This document shows positions 7,747 to 16,143 of a DNA stretch of 27,696 nucleotides, in pieces. The stretch lies in assembly GCA_021791145.1 (NCBI GenBank), contig JAJYXE010000049.1, positions 1 to 27,696 on the forward strand. Reading direction: 5' to 3'. This DNA comes from Actinomycetes bacterium. Lineage in GTDB: Bacteria > Actinomycetota > Acidimicrobiia > Acidimicrobiales > RAAP-2. The first letter of the stretch is position 1. Every line of letters begins with the position of its first letter. The notes beneath the pieces were generated by a model that saw only the letters and a list, made by a program, of their open reading frames with translations, was not told the DNA's origin and searched no databases. A program made the position numbers and the translations under genes.

Positions 7747-9133
7747 CTCCCAGAACCCGTACCGCCTCGCCGATGGGAAGCGTGGGCTGTGGCCAAGAGC
7801 GGTGCGCCGATCGCTTGACGCCGTAGCCGCTCATCTTGCGCTTGACGACGCGCGGGTTCGACCGCAGGCGCCGGTGCGGAAGGAGCTCGTGGAGGACTTC
7901 AGCACTCGCGTGGCTGAGCCCCGTTGCGAGATCCTCGACGGAGCGCCGGACGCTGCGGCGAGCGGCGCGCAGGGAGCGGGTGAAGCTGAGTCGGTCCGGA
8001 TCGATGTGCCCTTCGTCGGCGATGGACGCCATGAGGGCTCGGATCGCGTAGTGCACGCAGAGCATGCCCCAGGCCTCCTGGTAGACGCCGTCGGAGGTCT
8101 TCGACCGCAGCACGACGCGCGGCCCGCGTTGATGGGTCTTCAGCTCGTCGAGCGCTGATTCGAACTCCCAACGCTCGGCATAGAGCGCAGCCAGGTCCGC
8201 CGCAGGCGCCGACGTCGGGTCGAGGATGGTCGTCACGAGCCGGTAGGTGGTCTCTTCGCTTCGTGGGCGCCCGGGATCTTCGATTGCGTACTCGACCACC
8301 CGCACCCCGACCACGTGCTCCCGGGCGTGCTTGTCTGCGCTCGCGACGAGCTCGGAGCGGAACGAGCCGTCCTCGTGGCGATCCAACACGGGAAAGACGG
8401 CGTTGGACTTCGCCCTCCAGCACAGCTGTGCGCCGGTTGCCGCCATGGCAGAGAACAACGGGTGGGCGGTGAACCCGCGGTCGGCGAAGCAGAGCATGTG
8501 CTCGTCGAGGGCGCCCGTGAGGGACTTCGCCAACGTCGCCTCTCCCGTCGCGTACGGTCCCATCGCGGCGGCGAACATGGCGTGCGTCCCACACTCTGCG
8601 ATGGCGACCAGCCGGAGCTGCGGGAAGGCCGAGCGCTCGCCGCGTCCGCTCCCTGCTCTCCCGAACTCGGCGTCGTTCGAGGCGGAGTCGGGGGTGTCGA
8701 GGGTGGAACCGTCCATCGAGACGAGCCGCCACTGGCGATAGAAGGCCCCAGGCGTCTGCTCGGTCCCAAGCGGCCGGCAGGCTTCGTGGAACAGTGCCTC
8801 GAGCGGTGCAGGGCCGAGGCGAGCCCGGGCCTTGGTGATGGCGACCGAGCTCGGCACCTCGACGACGGGGATCTCGGTCCCGCAGCCGGCGAGCCCCTCG
8901 GTCAGCTCACGCAGCACCTCCTCGTAGCCCGCCTCCCGAAACAGCGTCATCGCCATGACGTAGTAGACGACGAGCCGAGCGGGTAGCAGGCGATAACGCC
9001 GCTCGCGACGGCCAGCTCTTTCGATCACCGAATCGACGAGGGCCGGCGGGAACGTGGCGGTGAGGACGCCGAGCGCGATCCGGTCACGCAGTCGTCGGCC
9101 ATCGTCCGCCTTCGGCTGTCCGGCCCTCGGCAC
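7742..9133 (-). CDS. IS4-family DDE transposase
   Basis: Cuts and joins the ends of its own element. The 463-residue protein has an IS4-type N-terminal helical region (about 15-110, including RDRIALGVLTATFPPALVDSV) and a DDE catalytic core: D141 in SMDGSTLD, D218 in CFADRGF, and E325 within a canonical YREK signature (Y318, R321, E325, K332: Y-x2-R-x3-E-x6-K). No frameshift or stop is visible. The start is GTG 9133; no Shine-Dalgarno is clear, but TATTCT lies 7 bases upstream (minus strand), which suggests leaderless translation. The gene ends within the left inverted repeat. Confidence 0.95.
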   Translation of the reverse strand: MPRAGQPKADDGRRLRDRIALGVLTATFPPALVDSVIERAGRRERRYRLLPARLVVYYVMAMTLFREAGYEEVLRELTEGLAGCGTEIPVVEVPSSVAITKARARLGPAPLEALFHEACRPLGTEQTPGAFYRQWRLVSMDGSTLDTPDSASNDAEFGRAGSGRGERSAFPQLRLVAIAECGTHAMFAAAMGPYATGEATLAKSLTGALDEHMLCFADRGFTAHPLFSAMAATGAQLCWRAKSNAVFPVLDRHEDGSFRSELVASADKHAREHVVGVRVVEYAIEDPGRPRSEETTYRLVTTILDPTSAPAADLAALYAERWEFESALDELKTHQRGPRVVLRSKTSDGVYQEAWGMLCVHYAIRALMASIADEGHIDPDRLSFTRSLRAARRSVRRSVEDLATGLSHASAEVLHELLPHRRLRSNPRVVKRKMSGYGVKRSAHRSWPQPTLPIGEAVRVLGV

Positions 9134-10109
9134 GATGCCCAGAATACCACCACTGTAACTCTAAGTTACTGGTATTGCGGTTAGCCCCGGCGGCGTCCTG
9201 GGCCACGTCCGGTGCTGTCGCGCCACTCCTCACCCACGAGCTGCCGACGTTCGCCACGACGACCAGGACCAGTGCCCCGAGCTCCAGCTCCGAGAGCCGC
9301 TGGCCGAGGATCGCAAGGCCGGCAAGCGCGGCCAGGGCAGGCGCCATGCTGAGCAGGATCCCGAAGGCACGGGGGGTCGCCCGTCGGAGCGCCGCCAACT
9401 CGCACGAGTACGGGATCGCCGAGGACAAGAGCGCGACCGCTGCACCGGTGCCAAGGACCGCCAGCCGCAGCAGGGCGGTGCCCGCGTGCAGCACCCCGAT
9501 CGGGGCGATGAGCACGGTACCCACGGCCATCGCGCCGGCGAGGCCGGTCGTCCCTTCGAAGCGCTTGCCCGTCTCCTTGTTGAGGAGGATGTAGGCCGCC
9601 CACAACGAGCCTGCCAGCGCGGCGAAACCGACGCCCACCAGGTCGAGACGGTGAACGAGCCCGAAGAGGCTGCCACTGGCGAGAAGCAGCACCCCGCCTG
9701 CGGCAAGGAGCGCCCAGACCATGTCGGTCCACCGCCTCGACCCAACGACCGCGATCGTGAGGGGGCCGACGAACTCCACCGTCACCGCGACCCCGAGAGG
9801 GATCCGGGCGATTGCCTCGTAGAAGGACAGGTTCATCCCTGCGAGCGCCACGCCGAAGGCGATCACGACGTTCAGGTCGACCCTGTGGGCCGGCCGCAGA
9901 AGTCGGCGGAGGTCCCTCGCTCGAGGACGCGCGATGAGCATCAGCGCCACGGTGGCGAAGACCAGTCGGAGCGTCAGCGTCCCGCTGGGCCCCACCTGCG
10001 AGAAGAGCTTGGTCGCGAGCGCCGCGCCGCACTGGCTCGAGATCCCGCTCGTCGCGACGAGCGCCGGGGCGGGGACTCTGGAGCGTTTCGGAAGGGGGAC
10101 TGCGCGCAT
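9084..10109 (-). CDS. EamA/RhtA-type DMT transporter with IS-derived C-terminus
   Basis: Inner-membrane carrier of the drug/metabolite transporter superfamily; RhtA relatives export amino acids such as threonine and homoserine, but the substrate cannot be read here. It has about ten hydrophobic segments in two EamA halves; GAALATKLF, TLRLVFA, MNLSFYEAIARIPLGVAVTVEFVGPL and IPYSCELAALRR match the RhtA branch. ATG 10109 is chosen because homology starts soon after; no strong Shine-Dalgarno is present and a hexamer repeat adjoins it. The insertion sequence entered at codon 311: the last 30 residues and stop (TGA) now come from it. Rebuilding the target gives 15 different residues ending in a TAG in the 19-bp repeat. 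All membrane segments precede the junction, so the protein may still work. Confidence 0.88.
   Translation of the reverse strand: MRAVPLPKRSRVPAPALVATSGISSQCGAALATKLFSQVGPSGTLTLRLVFATVALMLIARPRARDLRRLLRPAHRVDLNVVIAFGVALAGMNLSFYEAIARIPLGVAVTVEFVGPLTIAVVGSRRWTDMVWALLAAGGVLLLASGSLFGLVHRLDLVGVGFAALAGSLWAAYILLNKETGKRFEGTTGLAGAMAVGTVLIAPIGVLHAGTALLRLAVLGTGAAVALLSSAIPYSCELAALRRATPRAFGILLSMAPALAALAGLAILGQRLSELELGALVLVVVANVGSSWVRSGATAPDVAQDAAGANRNTSNLELQWWYSGHRAEGRTAEGGRWPTTA
9141..9146 (-). promoter_or_regulatory. Possible -10 box of the transposase
   Basis: TATTCT on the minus strand fits TAnnnT and ends 7 bases before GTG 9133, the spacing expected for leaderless mRNA. No -35 was recognised. Inference only. 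Confidence 0.4.
9160..9177 (-). repeat. IS right terminal inverted repeat
   Basis: TCTAAGTTACTGGTATTG, exact reverse complement of the left end. Read on the minus strand it now encodes part of the transporter's new C-terminus. Confidence 0.95.
9178..9187. repeat. Target site duplication, right copy
   Basis: CGGTTAGCCC, identical to 7719-7728. It marks the exact insertion point within the transporter gene. Confidence 0.95.
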
Positions 10110-10112
10110 CTG

Positions 10113-10155
<43 letters not shown>

Positions 10156-10324
10156 GGGACTCCCGGCCGACACGCCACGCCTGCCGAGGGTCGGAGCGGT
10201 GGCAAGGGGAAGTGGTTGATCCGGTCCCCAGGGTACCGGCGCTCGACCGGGCAGGCGTGCGGTGGCGGGACCCAGCTACCGTGGGACTGCGCAAGCGGGG
10301 GGTGAGAGGGAGGAGAGCGAGGCC

Positions 10325-11245
10325 ATGGGCGCACTGGACGGGCGGGTCGCGATCATCACCGGCGCGGGTCGCGGCATCGGGCGCGAGCACGCGCTGCTCT
10401 TCGCCGCGCAAGGAGCGAAGGTCGTCGTGAACGACCTCGGTGGGGCGTTGGACGGGTCGGGTGACGACCGGACGCCGGCACAGCAGGTGGTCGACGAGAT
10501 CACGGCCCTCGGCGGGGAGGCGGTAGCCAGTACGGACGATGTCGCGGACTGGGAGGGCGGCAAGCGGCTCGTCGACTTCGCGCTCGAGGCTTTCGGGAAT
10601 CTCCACGTGCTCGTCAACAACGCGGGCATCCTCCGGGACCGGATGCTCGTCAACATGTCCGAGGAGGACTGGGACAGCGTCATCCATGTGCATATGAAGG
10701 GCCATTTCGTGCCCACGCGGCATGCGGCTGCCTACTGGCGGGAGCGGGCGAAGGAGGGCGTCGATGTGCGTGCCTGCGTCGTCAACACCTCATCGACGTC
10801 TGGGCTGCTCGGCAACCCGGGCCAGGCGAACTACGGCGCGGCCAAAGCCGGCATCGCGGCGTTCAGCGTCATTGCCGCTCAGGAGCTCGGCCGCTACGGG
10901 ATCCGGGTCAACGCCATCGCTCCCGCGGCTCGCACCCGGATGACCGAGATGACTCCCGGGCTGTCGGACATCGTGAAGCCCCCGGCCGACGAGTCGCAGT
11001 TCGACGTCTGGGACCCGGCCAACGTGTCCCCGCTCGTCGCCTACCTTGCGACCGAAGACTGCCCGCTCACCGGACGGGTCTTCTTCGTGCAGGGCGGCAC
11101 CATCCGCAACTTCCAGAACTGGACCATGACCGAGTCCATCGACCGCCAGGCCCGTTGGACGGTCGAGGAGCTGAAGGAGGAGATGGTCAAGCTCTCTCCG
11201 GCCCACGCGACGGGCGCCGCGGAGTCAGCGCACGTCACTCGGTGA
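10325..11245 (+). CDS. Short-chain dehydrogenase/reductase, HSD17B4-like
   Basis: NAD(P)-dependent oxidoreductase of the classical SDR family, probably acting on a hydroxyacyl-CoA or steroid/lipid substrate. It has 306 residues. The cofactor motif TGAGRGIG lies at 12-19, followed by the long NDLGGALDGSG loop and the VNNAGILRDRML segment typical of the peroxisomal multifunctional-enzyme type (HSD17B4-like) SDRs found in mycobacteria. The catalytic triad is S157, Y170 and K174 (YGAAK). ATG 10325 has GGAGGAG about 9 bases upstream. The last 11 bases overlap the convergent SCP-2 gene. A sterol-carrier-like neighbour supports a lipid role, since SCP-2 domains and this SDR type are fused in animal multifunctional enzyme 2; exact substrate unknown. 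Confidence 0.9.
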   Translation: MGALDGRVAIITGAGRGIGREHALLFAAQGAKVVVNDLGGALDGSGDDRTPAQQVVDEITALGGEAVASTDDVADWEGGKRLVDFALEAFGNLHVLVNNAGILRDRMLVNMSEEDWDSVIHVHMKGHFVPTRHAAAYWRERAKEGVDVRACVVNTSSTSGLLGNPGQANYGAAKAGIAAFSVIAAQELGRYGIRVNAIAPAARTRMTEMTPGLSDIVKPPADESQFDVWDPANVSPLVAYLATEDCPLTGRVFFVQGGTIRNFQNWTMTESIDRQARWTVEELKEEMVKLSPAHATGAAESAHVTR

Positions 11246-11639
11246 TCGCGCGGAGTCGCTCGGCCATCTCCTGGGCGTGCTCGTCCATGGGCGTCGCCTG
11301 GATGGACATGAGCTTGGACATATCGCCCTCTACGCGGATCCGCCCAGCCATGAATGCCTGCATGCCAGCCTGAGGGTTGCGGTCGATGAGGAGCGCCTTT
11401 GCCGTCCCGTAGTCGAGGGTGATCTTCAGATCGGCGTCCTCGACGTGGCCCTTGTCGATATCCAGCTCGCCTCCCGTCGTGTCGACGTGCGCTTCGAGGT
11501 CGATCTCGGCGAAGGGGATCTCGGTCACCACGAGGTTCATCCGTACAGGATGGTTGATCGCCGGCGACCTGACCTGGAACTCCGCCCGGATCGCGTGAGC
11601 CTCCTCGATCCACTCGTCGCTCAAAAATGGGTAGGGCAT
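11235..11639 (-). CDS. SCP-2 sterol-transfer family protein
   Basis: Small (134-residue) soluble protein of the sterol carrier protein 2 fold, expected to bind fatty acyl or other lipid chains. Visible family features are the alternating hydrophobic strands, the D-x-KITLDYGTAKALLI segment, and the late GMQAFMAGRIRVEGDMSKLM helix-strand pattern, which is the most conserved part of SCP-2 proteins. ATG 11639 is preceded by AAGGAG with 8 bases spacing. Its 3' end overlaps the convergent SDR gene by 11 bases, so the two messages are complementary at their ends. Three 9-bp repeats lie just upstream of the ribosome-binding site. Confidence 0.9.
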   Translation of the reverse strand: MPYPFLSDEWIEEAHAIRAEFQVRSPAINHPVRMNLVVTEIPFAEIDLEAHVDTTGGELDIDKGHVEDADLKITLDYGTAKALLIDRNPQAGMQAFMAGRIRVEGDMSKLMSIQATPMDEHAQEMAERLRAITE

Positions 11640-11650
11640 CGAGCCGCTCC

Positions 11651-11677
11651 TTCAGTGCCTTCAGTGCCTTCAGTGCC
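11651..11677. repeat. Three perfect 9-bp repeats (TTCAGTGCC)
   Basis: TTCAGTGCC x3 lies in the 5' leader of the SCP-2 gene, directly upstream of its Shine-Dalgarno. The gap 11640-11900 to the hydrolase has no other gene I can support. Confidence 0.95.
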
Positions 11678-11806
11678 CCGGGACCCGCTCTGGGATCTGC
11701 GCGGGACGCCGTGGTGTCGCCGCCAGAGGTTAGGGCGCAAGCCGTCTGACCGGGCGCGTTGCGTTTGGACGTGGGGGAGGCACCCTCCGAATGGGCGAGC
11801 GCCCCG

Positions 11807-11887
11807 CCACCCTCGATCGCCGCCGGCCACCCACTGCAACCGTCGGGCCACCCTCGATCGCCGCCGGCCACCCTCGATCGCCGTCGG
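11807..11887. repeat. Four 20-bp tandem repeats next to the hydrolase promoter
   Basis: Units of CCACCCTCGATCGCCGCCGG at 11807, 11848 and 11868, with a degenerate copy at 11827 and one extra base before the third. Each good copy contains CGATCG. The array ends exactly where a -10-like TAGAGT begins. Confidence 0.9.
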
Positions 11888-11893
11888 TAGAGT
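11888..11893 (+). promoter_or_regulatory. Possible -10 box of the hydrolase-gatCAB operon
   Basis: TAGAGT fits TAnnnT and ends 7 bases before GTG 11901, so transcription would start at or next to the start codon. No separate Shine-Dalgarno is present at useful spacing. The -35 region, if any, falls inside the 20-bp repeats. Confidence 0.45.
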
Positions 11894-11900
11894 CCCAGGG

Positions 11901-12713
11901 GTGTCCGCCCTGCTCGAATCCGGCGCCTTCACCGCTGCGGGTGGGCCGGCTGGAGCACTGTTGGTCCACGGCTTCGGGGGGAGCCCGTTCGGCATGCGCC
12001 GTACCGGGGCGCGGCTCGCCGCCCGCGGGCTGGCCGTGGAAGCCCCGCTGCTGCCGGGCCACGGGACGGCCCTCGAGGACCTCGTCCCGCTCGGCTGGCA
12101 CGATTGGGCGAGCGCGGCCGAAGACGCCTACGAAAGACTTTGTGCCCGTTGCGCTGCCGGTTGCGGTGCCGGTTGCGGTGCCGGTTGCGCGAGGGTCGCG
12201 GTGGTCGGGCACTCAATGGGAGGGACGATCGCCTGCTGGCTTGCTCAGCACCATGCGGACATCCGGGGGATCGCGGTCGTCAACCCGCTCGTCGAGCCCT
12301 TCGATGACGAGCTGCGCGGGGCCGCGCGGGCGCTCCTTGACTCGGGGACCGAGATCTGGCACGGCGAGGCGCCGGACACGGCCGATCCGACGGCGACGTT
12401 CCCGACGTACGACGGCACCCCGCTCGCGCCGTTCCTGTCGCTCAACGAGGGGGTAGAAGAGGTCGCCCGGGGGCTCCACCGCATCACCTGCCCGGTGCTG
12501 CTGATCTCGAGCAGGGTCGACCACGTCGTGTCCCCGCACAACGGTGATCGGCTCCTGTCGTCGGTGGCCGGGCCGTCCGAGCGCGTGTGGCTCGAGCGGA
12601 GCTATCACAATGCGATGGTGGACTACGACCACGAAACAGTCGAAGCGCGCATCGAGGAGTTCGTCGTCTCGGTGACGGGGAGCGGCCGAGCAGCCGCAGA
12701 GGAGGGGCCATGA
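11901..12713 (+). CDS. Alpha/beta hydrolase (carboxylesterase/monoacylglycerol lipase-like)
   Basis: Serine hydrolase of 270 residues resembling the Est30/YvaK carboxylesterases. The oxyanion strand LLVHGFGGSP, LLPGHGT, the nucleophile elbow GHSMGG with S105, an acid at D207 (SSRVDHVVSP) and H236 (SYHNAMVDYD) form a complete catalytic triad. GTG 11901 is chosen because the fold begins soon after; it may be leaderless. Between two helices lies a Cys-rich insert (about 79-96) of repeated Gly-Cys-Gly-Ala, encoded by a 12-bp tandem repeat, just before the strand leading to the nucleophile. The TGA overlaps the gatC ATG (ATGA), so it is the first gene of the gatCAB operon, an arrangement with no obvious functional reason. 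Natural substrate unknown. Confidence 0.88.
   Translation: MSALLESGAFTAAGGPAGALLVHGFGGSPFGMRRTGARLAARGLAVEAPLLPGHGTALEDLVPLGWHDWASAAEDAYERLCARCAAGCGAGCGAGCARVAVVGHSMGGTIACWLAQHHADIRGIAVVNPLVEPFDDELRGAARALLDSGTEIWHGEAPDTADPTATFPTYDGTPLAPFLSLNEGVEEVARGLHRITCPVLLISSRVDHVVSPHNGDRLLSSVAGPSERVWLERSYHNAMVDYDHETVEARIEEFVVSVTGSGRAAAEEGP
12148..12191 (+). repeat. 12-bp in-frame repeats in the hydrolase gene
   Basis: GTTGCGGTGCCG at 12160 and 12172, with one copy differing by a base at 12148 and a partial copy at 12184. They encode Gly-Cys-Gly-Ala repeats and place five cysteines within about 16 residues. Confidence 0.93.
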
Positions 12714-13018
12714 ACGACCCGGAGCCGCTGAGCCGTGAGGAGGTCGCCCACGTCGCGGGGCTCGCGCGGCTCGCGCTCACGACAGACGAGCTCGACATGT
12801 TCACCGGGCAGCTCGCCCGTGTCATCGACCATGCGCGAGACGTAGCCGCACTGGACGTCGCGGGTGTACCGCCCACGGCCCATCCGCTCCCCGTGCGCAA
12901 CGTGTACCGCCCTGACGAGCCGCGCCGGGGGCTCGAGCGTGACGAGGTCCTCGCCGAAGCGCCCGAAGTGGAGGATGGGAGGTTCAAGGTGCCCCGGATC
13001 GTGGGAGAGGCACCATGA
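12710..13018 (+). CDS. gatC: Asp-tRNA(Asn)/Glu-tRNA(Gln) amidotransferase subunit C
   Basis: Small subunit (102 residues) that wraps around and stabilises GatA-GatB. Family features are the N-terminal [22 protein letters not shown] helix pair, the [38 protein letters not shown] segment and the C-terminal FKVPRIV that closes GatC proteins. ATG 12710 has GGAGGGG directly upstream and overlaps the hydrolase stop; the TGA in turn overlaps the gatA ATG. The tight coupling suits a protein needed in equal amount with GatA and GatB. Confidence 0.97.
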   Translation: MNDPEPLSREEVAHVAGLARLALTTDELDMFTGQLARVIDHARDVAALDVAGVPPTAHPLPVRNVYRPDEPRRGLERDEVLAEAPEVEDGRFKVPRIVGEAP

Positions 13019-14679
13019 GCTCCGGAGGCTCCGCAAGCTCCGCAAGAGGCTCCGCAAGCTCCGCAGGCTCTGCGTGGGAGAGCGCGAGCGCAGTTGCGAT
13101 CGCGAGCCAGGTCCGGCGCGGAGAACGAACCGCCCGCTCGATCGTCGAAGCGGCGCTCGCCGCGATCTCGGCGCGCGACCCGGAGCTGCACGCCTTCCTG
13201 CACGTCGCTGCCGACGAGGCGAGATCGGCTGCCGACGCGCTCGACGACGCGGTGCGGGCCGGACGCGATCCCGGTCCCCTGGCCGGAGTGCCGGTCGCGC
13301 TGAAGGACAACTTGTGCACTCGCGGCATCCCGACCACCTGCGCGTCGAGGATCCTCGGGGGCTGGCGCCCGCCGTACGACGCGACGGTCGTCACCCGCCT
13401 TCGTGAGGCGGGAGGGATCGTGATCGGGAAGACCAACCTCGACGAGTTTGCGATGGGCTCCTCGACGGAGAACTCCTGCGCAGGGCCGACGCGCCACCCG
13501 ACGGACCCCACCCGCGTGCCGGGGGGCTCCTCGGGAGGGTCGGCGGCAGCGGTGGGGGCCGGCCTCGTGCCGCTGGGCCTCGGCTCGGACACCGGGGGCT
13601 CCGTGAGACAGCCGGCGGCGCTCTGCGGCACGGTGGGGATGAAGCCCACCTATGGGACCGTCTCCCGCTACGGGCTCGTCGCGTTCGCGAGCTCCCTCGA
13701 CCAGATCGGCCCTCTCGCCCGCTCCGTCGCCGACGCGGCGCTGCTCCTCGAGGTGATCGCCGGGCACGACCCGCGCGACAGCACCTCCCTCGACCGGCCC
13801 GCCCCCAGGGTCAGCAGGTCGCTCGACGCCGGCGTGGCCGGGTTGCGCGTCGGCGTGGTGGCCGAACTGGTTGACGACACCGCGCCCGACGTGGCACGCC
13901 GGGTCCGTGAGGCTGCCGATGAGCTCGCCCGGGCAGGCGCCCTTGTCGAGGACGTCGCGGTGCCAGAGATGCGGTTCGGGCTCTCCGCGTACTACCTCAT
14001 CGCGCCTGCCGAGGCCTCCTCGAACCTCGCGCGCTACGACGGCGTCCGCTACGGGTTGCGGGTGGACGCGCCGGACGTGGAGGCGATGAACACCGCGACG
14101 AGGACGGCCGGCTTCGGGCCCGAGGTGAAGCGACGCATCATGCTGGGGACCTACGCCCTGTCGGCCGGCTACTACGACGCCTACTACGGGAAGGCCCAGC
14201 GAGTCCGCACCTTGATGATCCGCGCGTTCGAGCGTGCCTATGAGCGCTTCGACGTGCTCCTCGGCGCGACGGCGCCCACGACCGCCTTCGCTCTCGGGGA
14301 GCGGACCGCCGACCCGCTCACGATGTACATGTCCGACGTGTGCACGATCCCGTCCAATCTCTCAGGGCACCCCGCCATCAGTGTCCCCTTCGGCGCGGGG
14401 GACGACGGCCTTCCTGTCGGCGTCCAGGTGCTGGCGCCGGCGCTGTGCGAGGAGCGCATGTTCCAGGTCGCGGCCGCGCTGGAGCGGGCTGCCGCCTCAC
14501 GGGGGAACGGCTCGCCGACGACTGAGCCTGCCTCGACGGCTCAGCCTGCCTCGACGGCTCAGCCTGCCTCGACGACTGAGCCTGCCTCGACGACTGAGCC
14601 TGCCTCGACGACTGAGCCTGCCTCGACGACTGAGCCTGCCTCGACGACTGGGCCGGGCGAACGAGGGCGGGGCCGATGA
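13015..14679 (+). CDS. gatA: Asp-tRNA(Asn)/Glu-tRNA(Gln) amidotransferase subunit A
   Basis: Amidase-signature glutaminase that frees ammonia from glutamine for GatB. The Ser-cisSer-Lys triad is complete: K97 (VALKDN), S172 (GGSSGGS) and nucleophile S196 (DTGGSVRQP), with spacing equal to Staphylococcus aureus GatA (75 and 24 residues). At 554 residues it is long. An Ser/Gly/Ala-rich stretch of about 20 residues precedes the first family helix, and about 45 residues of Thr-Thr-Glu-Pro-Ala-Ser repeats follow the fold. Both ends are encoded by tandem repeats, so the gene is bounded by arrays. ATG 13015 has GGGAGAGG upstream and overlaps the gatC stop; the TGA overlaps the gatB ATG. Confidence 0.97.
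   Translation: MSSGGSASSARGSASSAGSAWESASAVAIASQVRRGERTARSIVEAALAAISARDPELHAFLHVAADEARSAADALDDAVRAGRDPGPLAGVPVALKDNLCTRGIPTTCASRILGGWRPPYDATVVTRLREAGGIVIGKTNLDEFAMGSSTENSCAGPTRHPTDPTRVPGGSSGGSAAAVGAGLVPLGLGSDTGGSVRQPAALCGTVGMKPTYGTVSRYGLVAFASSLDQIGPLARSVADAALLLEVIAGHDPRDSTSLDRPAPRVSRSLDAGVAGLRVGVVAELVDDTAPDVARRVREAADELARAGALVEDVAVPEMRFGLSAYYLIAPAEASSNLARYDGVRYGLRVDAPDVEAMNTATRTAGFGPEVKRRIMLGTYALSAGYYDAYYGKAQRVRTLMIRAFERAYERFDVLLGATAPTTAFALGERTADPLTMYMSDVCTIPSNLSGHPAISVPFGAGDDGLPVGVQVLAPALCEERMFQVAAALERAAASRGNGSPTTEPASTAQPASTAQPASTTEPASTTEPASTTEPASTTEPASTTGPGERGRGR
13021..13074 (+). repeat. Short Ser/Ala/Gly repeats at the gatA 5' end
   Basis: Imperfect copies of GGCTCCGCAAGCTCCGCAA start three codons into gatA and encode a Gly-Ser-Ala-Ser-Ser-Ala pattern. 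Confidence 0.88.
14518..14652 (+). repeat. 18-bp in-frame tandem repeats at the gatA 3' end
   Basis: Seven full 18-bp units from 14518 to 14643 plus a partial unit. The units are of two kinds, ACGACTGAGCCTGCCTCG and ACGGCTCAGCCTGCCTCG, encoding TTEPAS and TAQPAS. The block ends about 24 bases before the gatB start. Confidence 0.96.
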
Positions 14680-16121
14680 GCGCGGATCCGGGTTGGGAGA
14701 CCGTCGTCGGCCTCGAGGTCCACTGCGAGCTCAAGACGCGCACCAAGCTCTTCTGCAGCTGCCTCAACGCGTTCGGCGACGACCCGAACACCAACGTCTG
14801 CTCGGTCTGCCTCGGGCTTCCCGGCTCCCTGCCGGTGCTCAACGTCAACGCCGTCGAGCTTGCCATGAGGATCGGCGCGGCGCTCCACTGCGAGGTCCGC
14901 CCGTCGGTGTTCCACCGCAAGAACTACTTCTACCCGGACATGCCGAAGGACTACCAGATCAGCCAGTACGACGAGCCGATCAACGTCGGCGGCTGGCTGG
15001 ATCTGCCTGACGGGAGCCGTGTCGGCATCGTGCGCGCCCACCTCGAGGAGGACACCGGCAAGACCACTCACCAGGGAGAGACCGGCCGGATCCACGGCGC
15101 CGACTATGCGCTCGTCGACTACAACCGTGCGGGCATCCCGCTCGTCGAGATCGTGAGCGAGCCGGACATCCGCTCGGCTGCCCAGGCCCGCCTCTACGTG
15201 ACAGAGCTGCGGGCTCTGCTGGTGGCGACGGGCGCCTCCGACGGCCGGATGGAGGAGGGTTCGCTGCGGGTCGACGCGAACGTCTCGGTCCGGCGGGCAG
15301 GGGCCCGAGCGTACGGCACCCGCTGCGAGGTCAAGAACCTGAATTCCCTCCGCTCGCTCGGACGCGCCATCGACCACGAGGCCGCACGCCAGGTGAGCCT
15401 CCTCGAGGCGACAGGCACGGTCGTCCAAGAGACGCGTCACTGGGACGAGAGCGCCGGGAGGACGATCCCTCTCAGGTCGAAGGAAGAAGCCTTCGACTAC
15501 CGCTACTTCCCCGAGCCTGACCTCGTGCCCCTCGCTCCCGACGACGAGTGGAGAGCCCGCGCTGCCGATGCCGTCGGGATGCTCCCGTCCGCACGGCGCG
15601 AGCGGCTGGTCCTGCTGCTCGACAAGGACCCGACGCCCCAGCAGGCGGAGCAGATCCGCGTGCTCGTCGGGCAAGGGCTCGACGACATGGTGGTCGCGGC
15701 GACGGCGCATGGCGCACCGATCGACCTTGCGCTCGTGCGCGCGGCCAACGAGCTGGCCGCCGATCTCGATGCAGCGCTCGCGCTCGACCCTGCGGCGTTC
15801 GGCGCGCTCGTGAGAATGGAGGCGCAGGGCGACCTCACCGCCACCCAATCGAAGGCGGTCCTTGCTGCGCTCCTCACGGCGGGCGGCGGGGACCCGGCGG
15901 CGATCGCCGCGGAGAAGGGGTTCGAGGCTCTCTCGGAGAGCTCGCTGGCAGCTGTGGTGCAAGAGACCGTCGAGGCGCATCCCGATGAGTGGTCGCGCTT
16001 CTGCGCCGGTGAGGAGAAGCTGGCAGGCTTCTTCACCGGCCAGGTCATGCGGGCGACCTCCGGCAAGGCTGACGGAAAGGCGATCGCCGCCGAGCTGGCC
16101 CGGCTCAAGAACGCAACGTGA
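14676..16121 (+). CDS. gatB: Asp-tRNA(Asn)/Glu-tRNA(Gln) amidotransferase subunit B
   Basis: Phosphorylates the acyl group of mischarged Glu-tRNA(Gln) or Asp-tRNA(Asn) and amidates it with ammonia channelled from GatA. At 481 residues it is of usual length. It carries the GLEVHCEL active-site strand (E14, H16; most homologues have Val in place of C17), zinc-type cysteines C27, C29, C42 and C45, the signature [52 protein letters not shown] and EVKNLNS, and a C-terminal YqeY-like helical tail that contacts the tRNA. ATG 14676 overlaps the gatA stop. Presence of the complex implies that this organism makes Gln- and/or Asn-tRNA by the indirect route. Confidence 0.97.
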   Translation: MSADPGWETVVGLEVHCELKTRTKLFCSCLNAFGDDPNTNVCSVCLGLPGSLPVLNVNAVELAMRIGAALHCEVRPSVFHRKNYFYPDMPKDYQISQYDEPINVGGWLDLPDGSRVGIVRAHLEEDTGKTTHQGETGRIHGADYALVDYNRAGIPLVEIVSEPDIRSAAQARLYVTELRALLVATGASDGRMEEGSLRVDANVSVRRAGARAYGTRCEVKNLNSLRSLGRAIDHEAARQVSLLEATGTVVQETRHWDESAGRTIPLRSKEEAFDYRYFPEPDLVPLAPDDEWRARAADAVGMLPSARRERLVLLLDKDPTPQQAEQIRVLVGQGLDDMVVAATAHGAPIDLALVRAANELAADLDAALALDPAAFGALVRMEAQGDLTATQSKAVLAALLTAGGGDPAAIAAEKGFEALSESSLAAVVQETVEAHPDEWSRFCAGEEKLAGFFTGQVMRATSGKADGKAIAAELARLKNAT

Positions 16122-16143
16122 AGGACGCAAGGAGCGCACAGCG

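Larger units (their letters stand above)
7729..9177 (-). mobile_element. Complete IS4-family insertion sequence, 1449 bp
   Basis: The element has perfect 18-bp inverted ends (CAATACCAGTAACTTAGA at 7729-7746, its complement at 9160-9177), one transposase gene filling nearly the whole length, and 10-bp direct repeats of target DNA outside. IS4-family elements typically give target duplications of about this size. Ends, gene and duplication are all intact, so the insertion looks recent and the element may still be mobile. It landed in the 3' end of the minus-strand transporter gene, beside the sbcC repeat array. Confidence 0.96.

Noticed and set aside
9178..10109. Transporter as a pseudogene
   Set aside because: The insertion removes only 15 residues after the last membrane segment and the frame ends cleanly 30 codons later, so loss of function is not shown.
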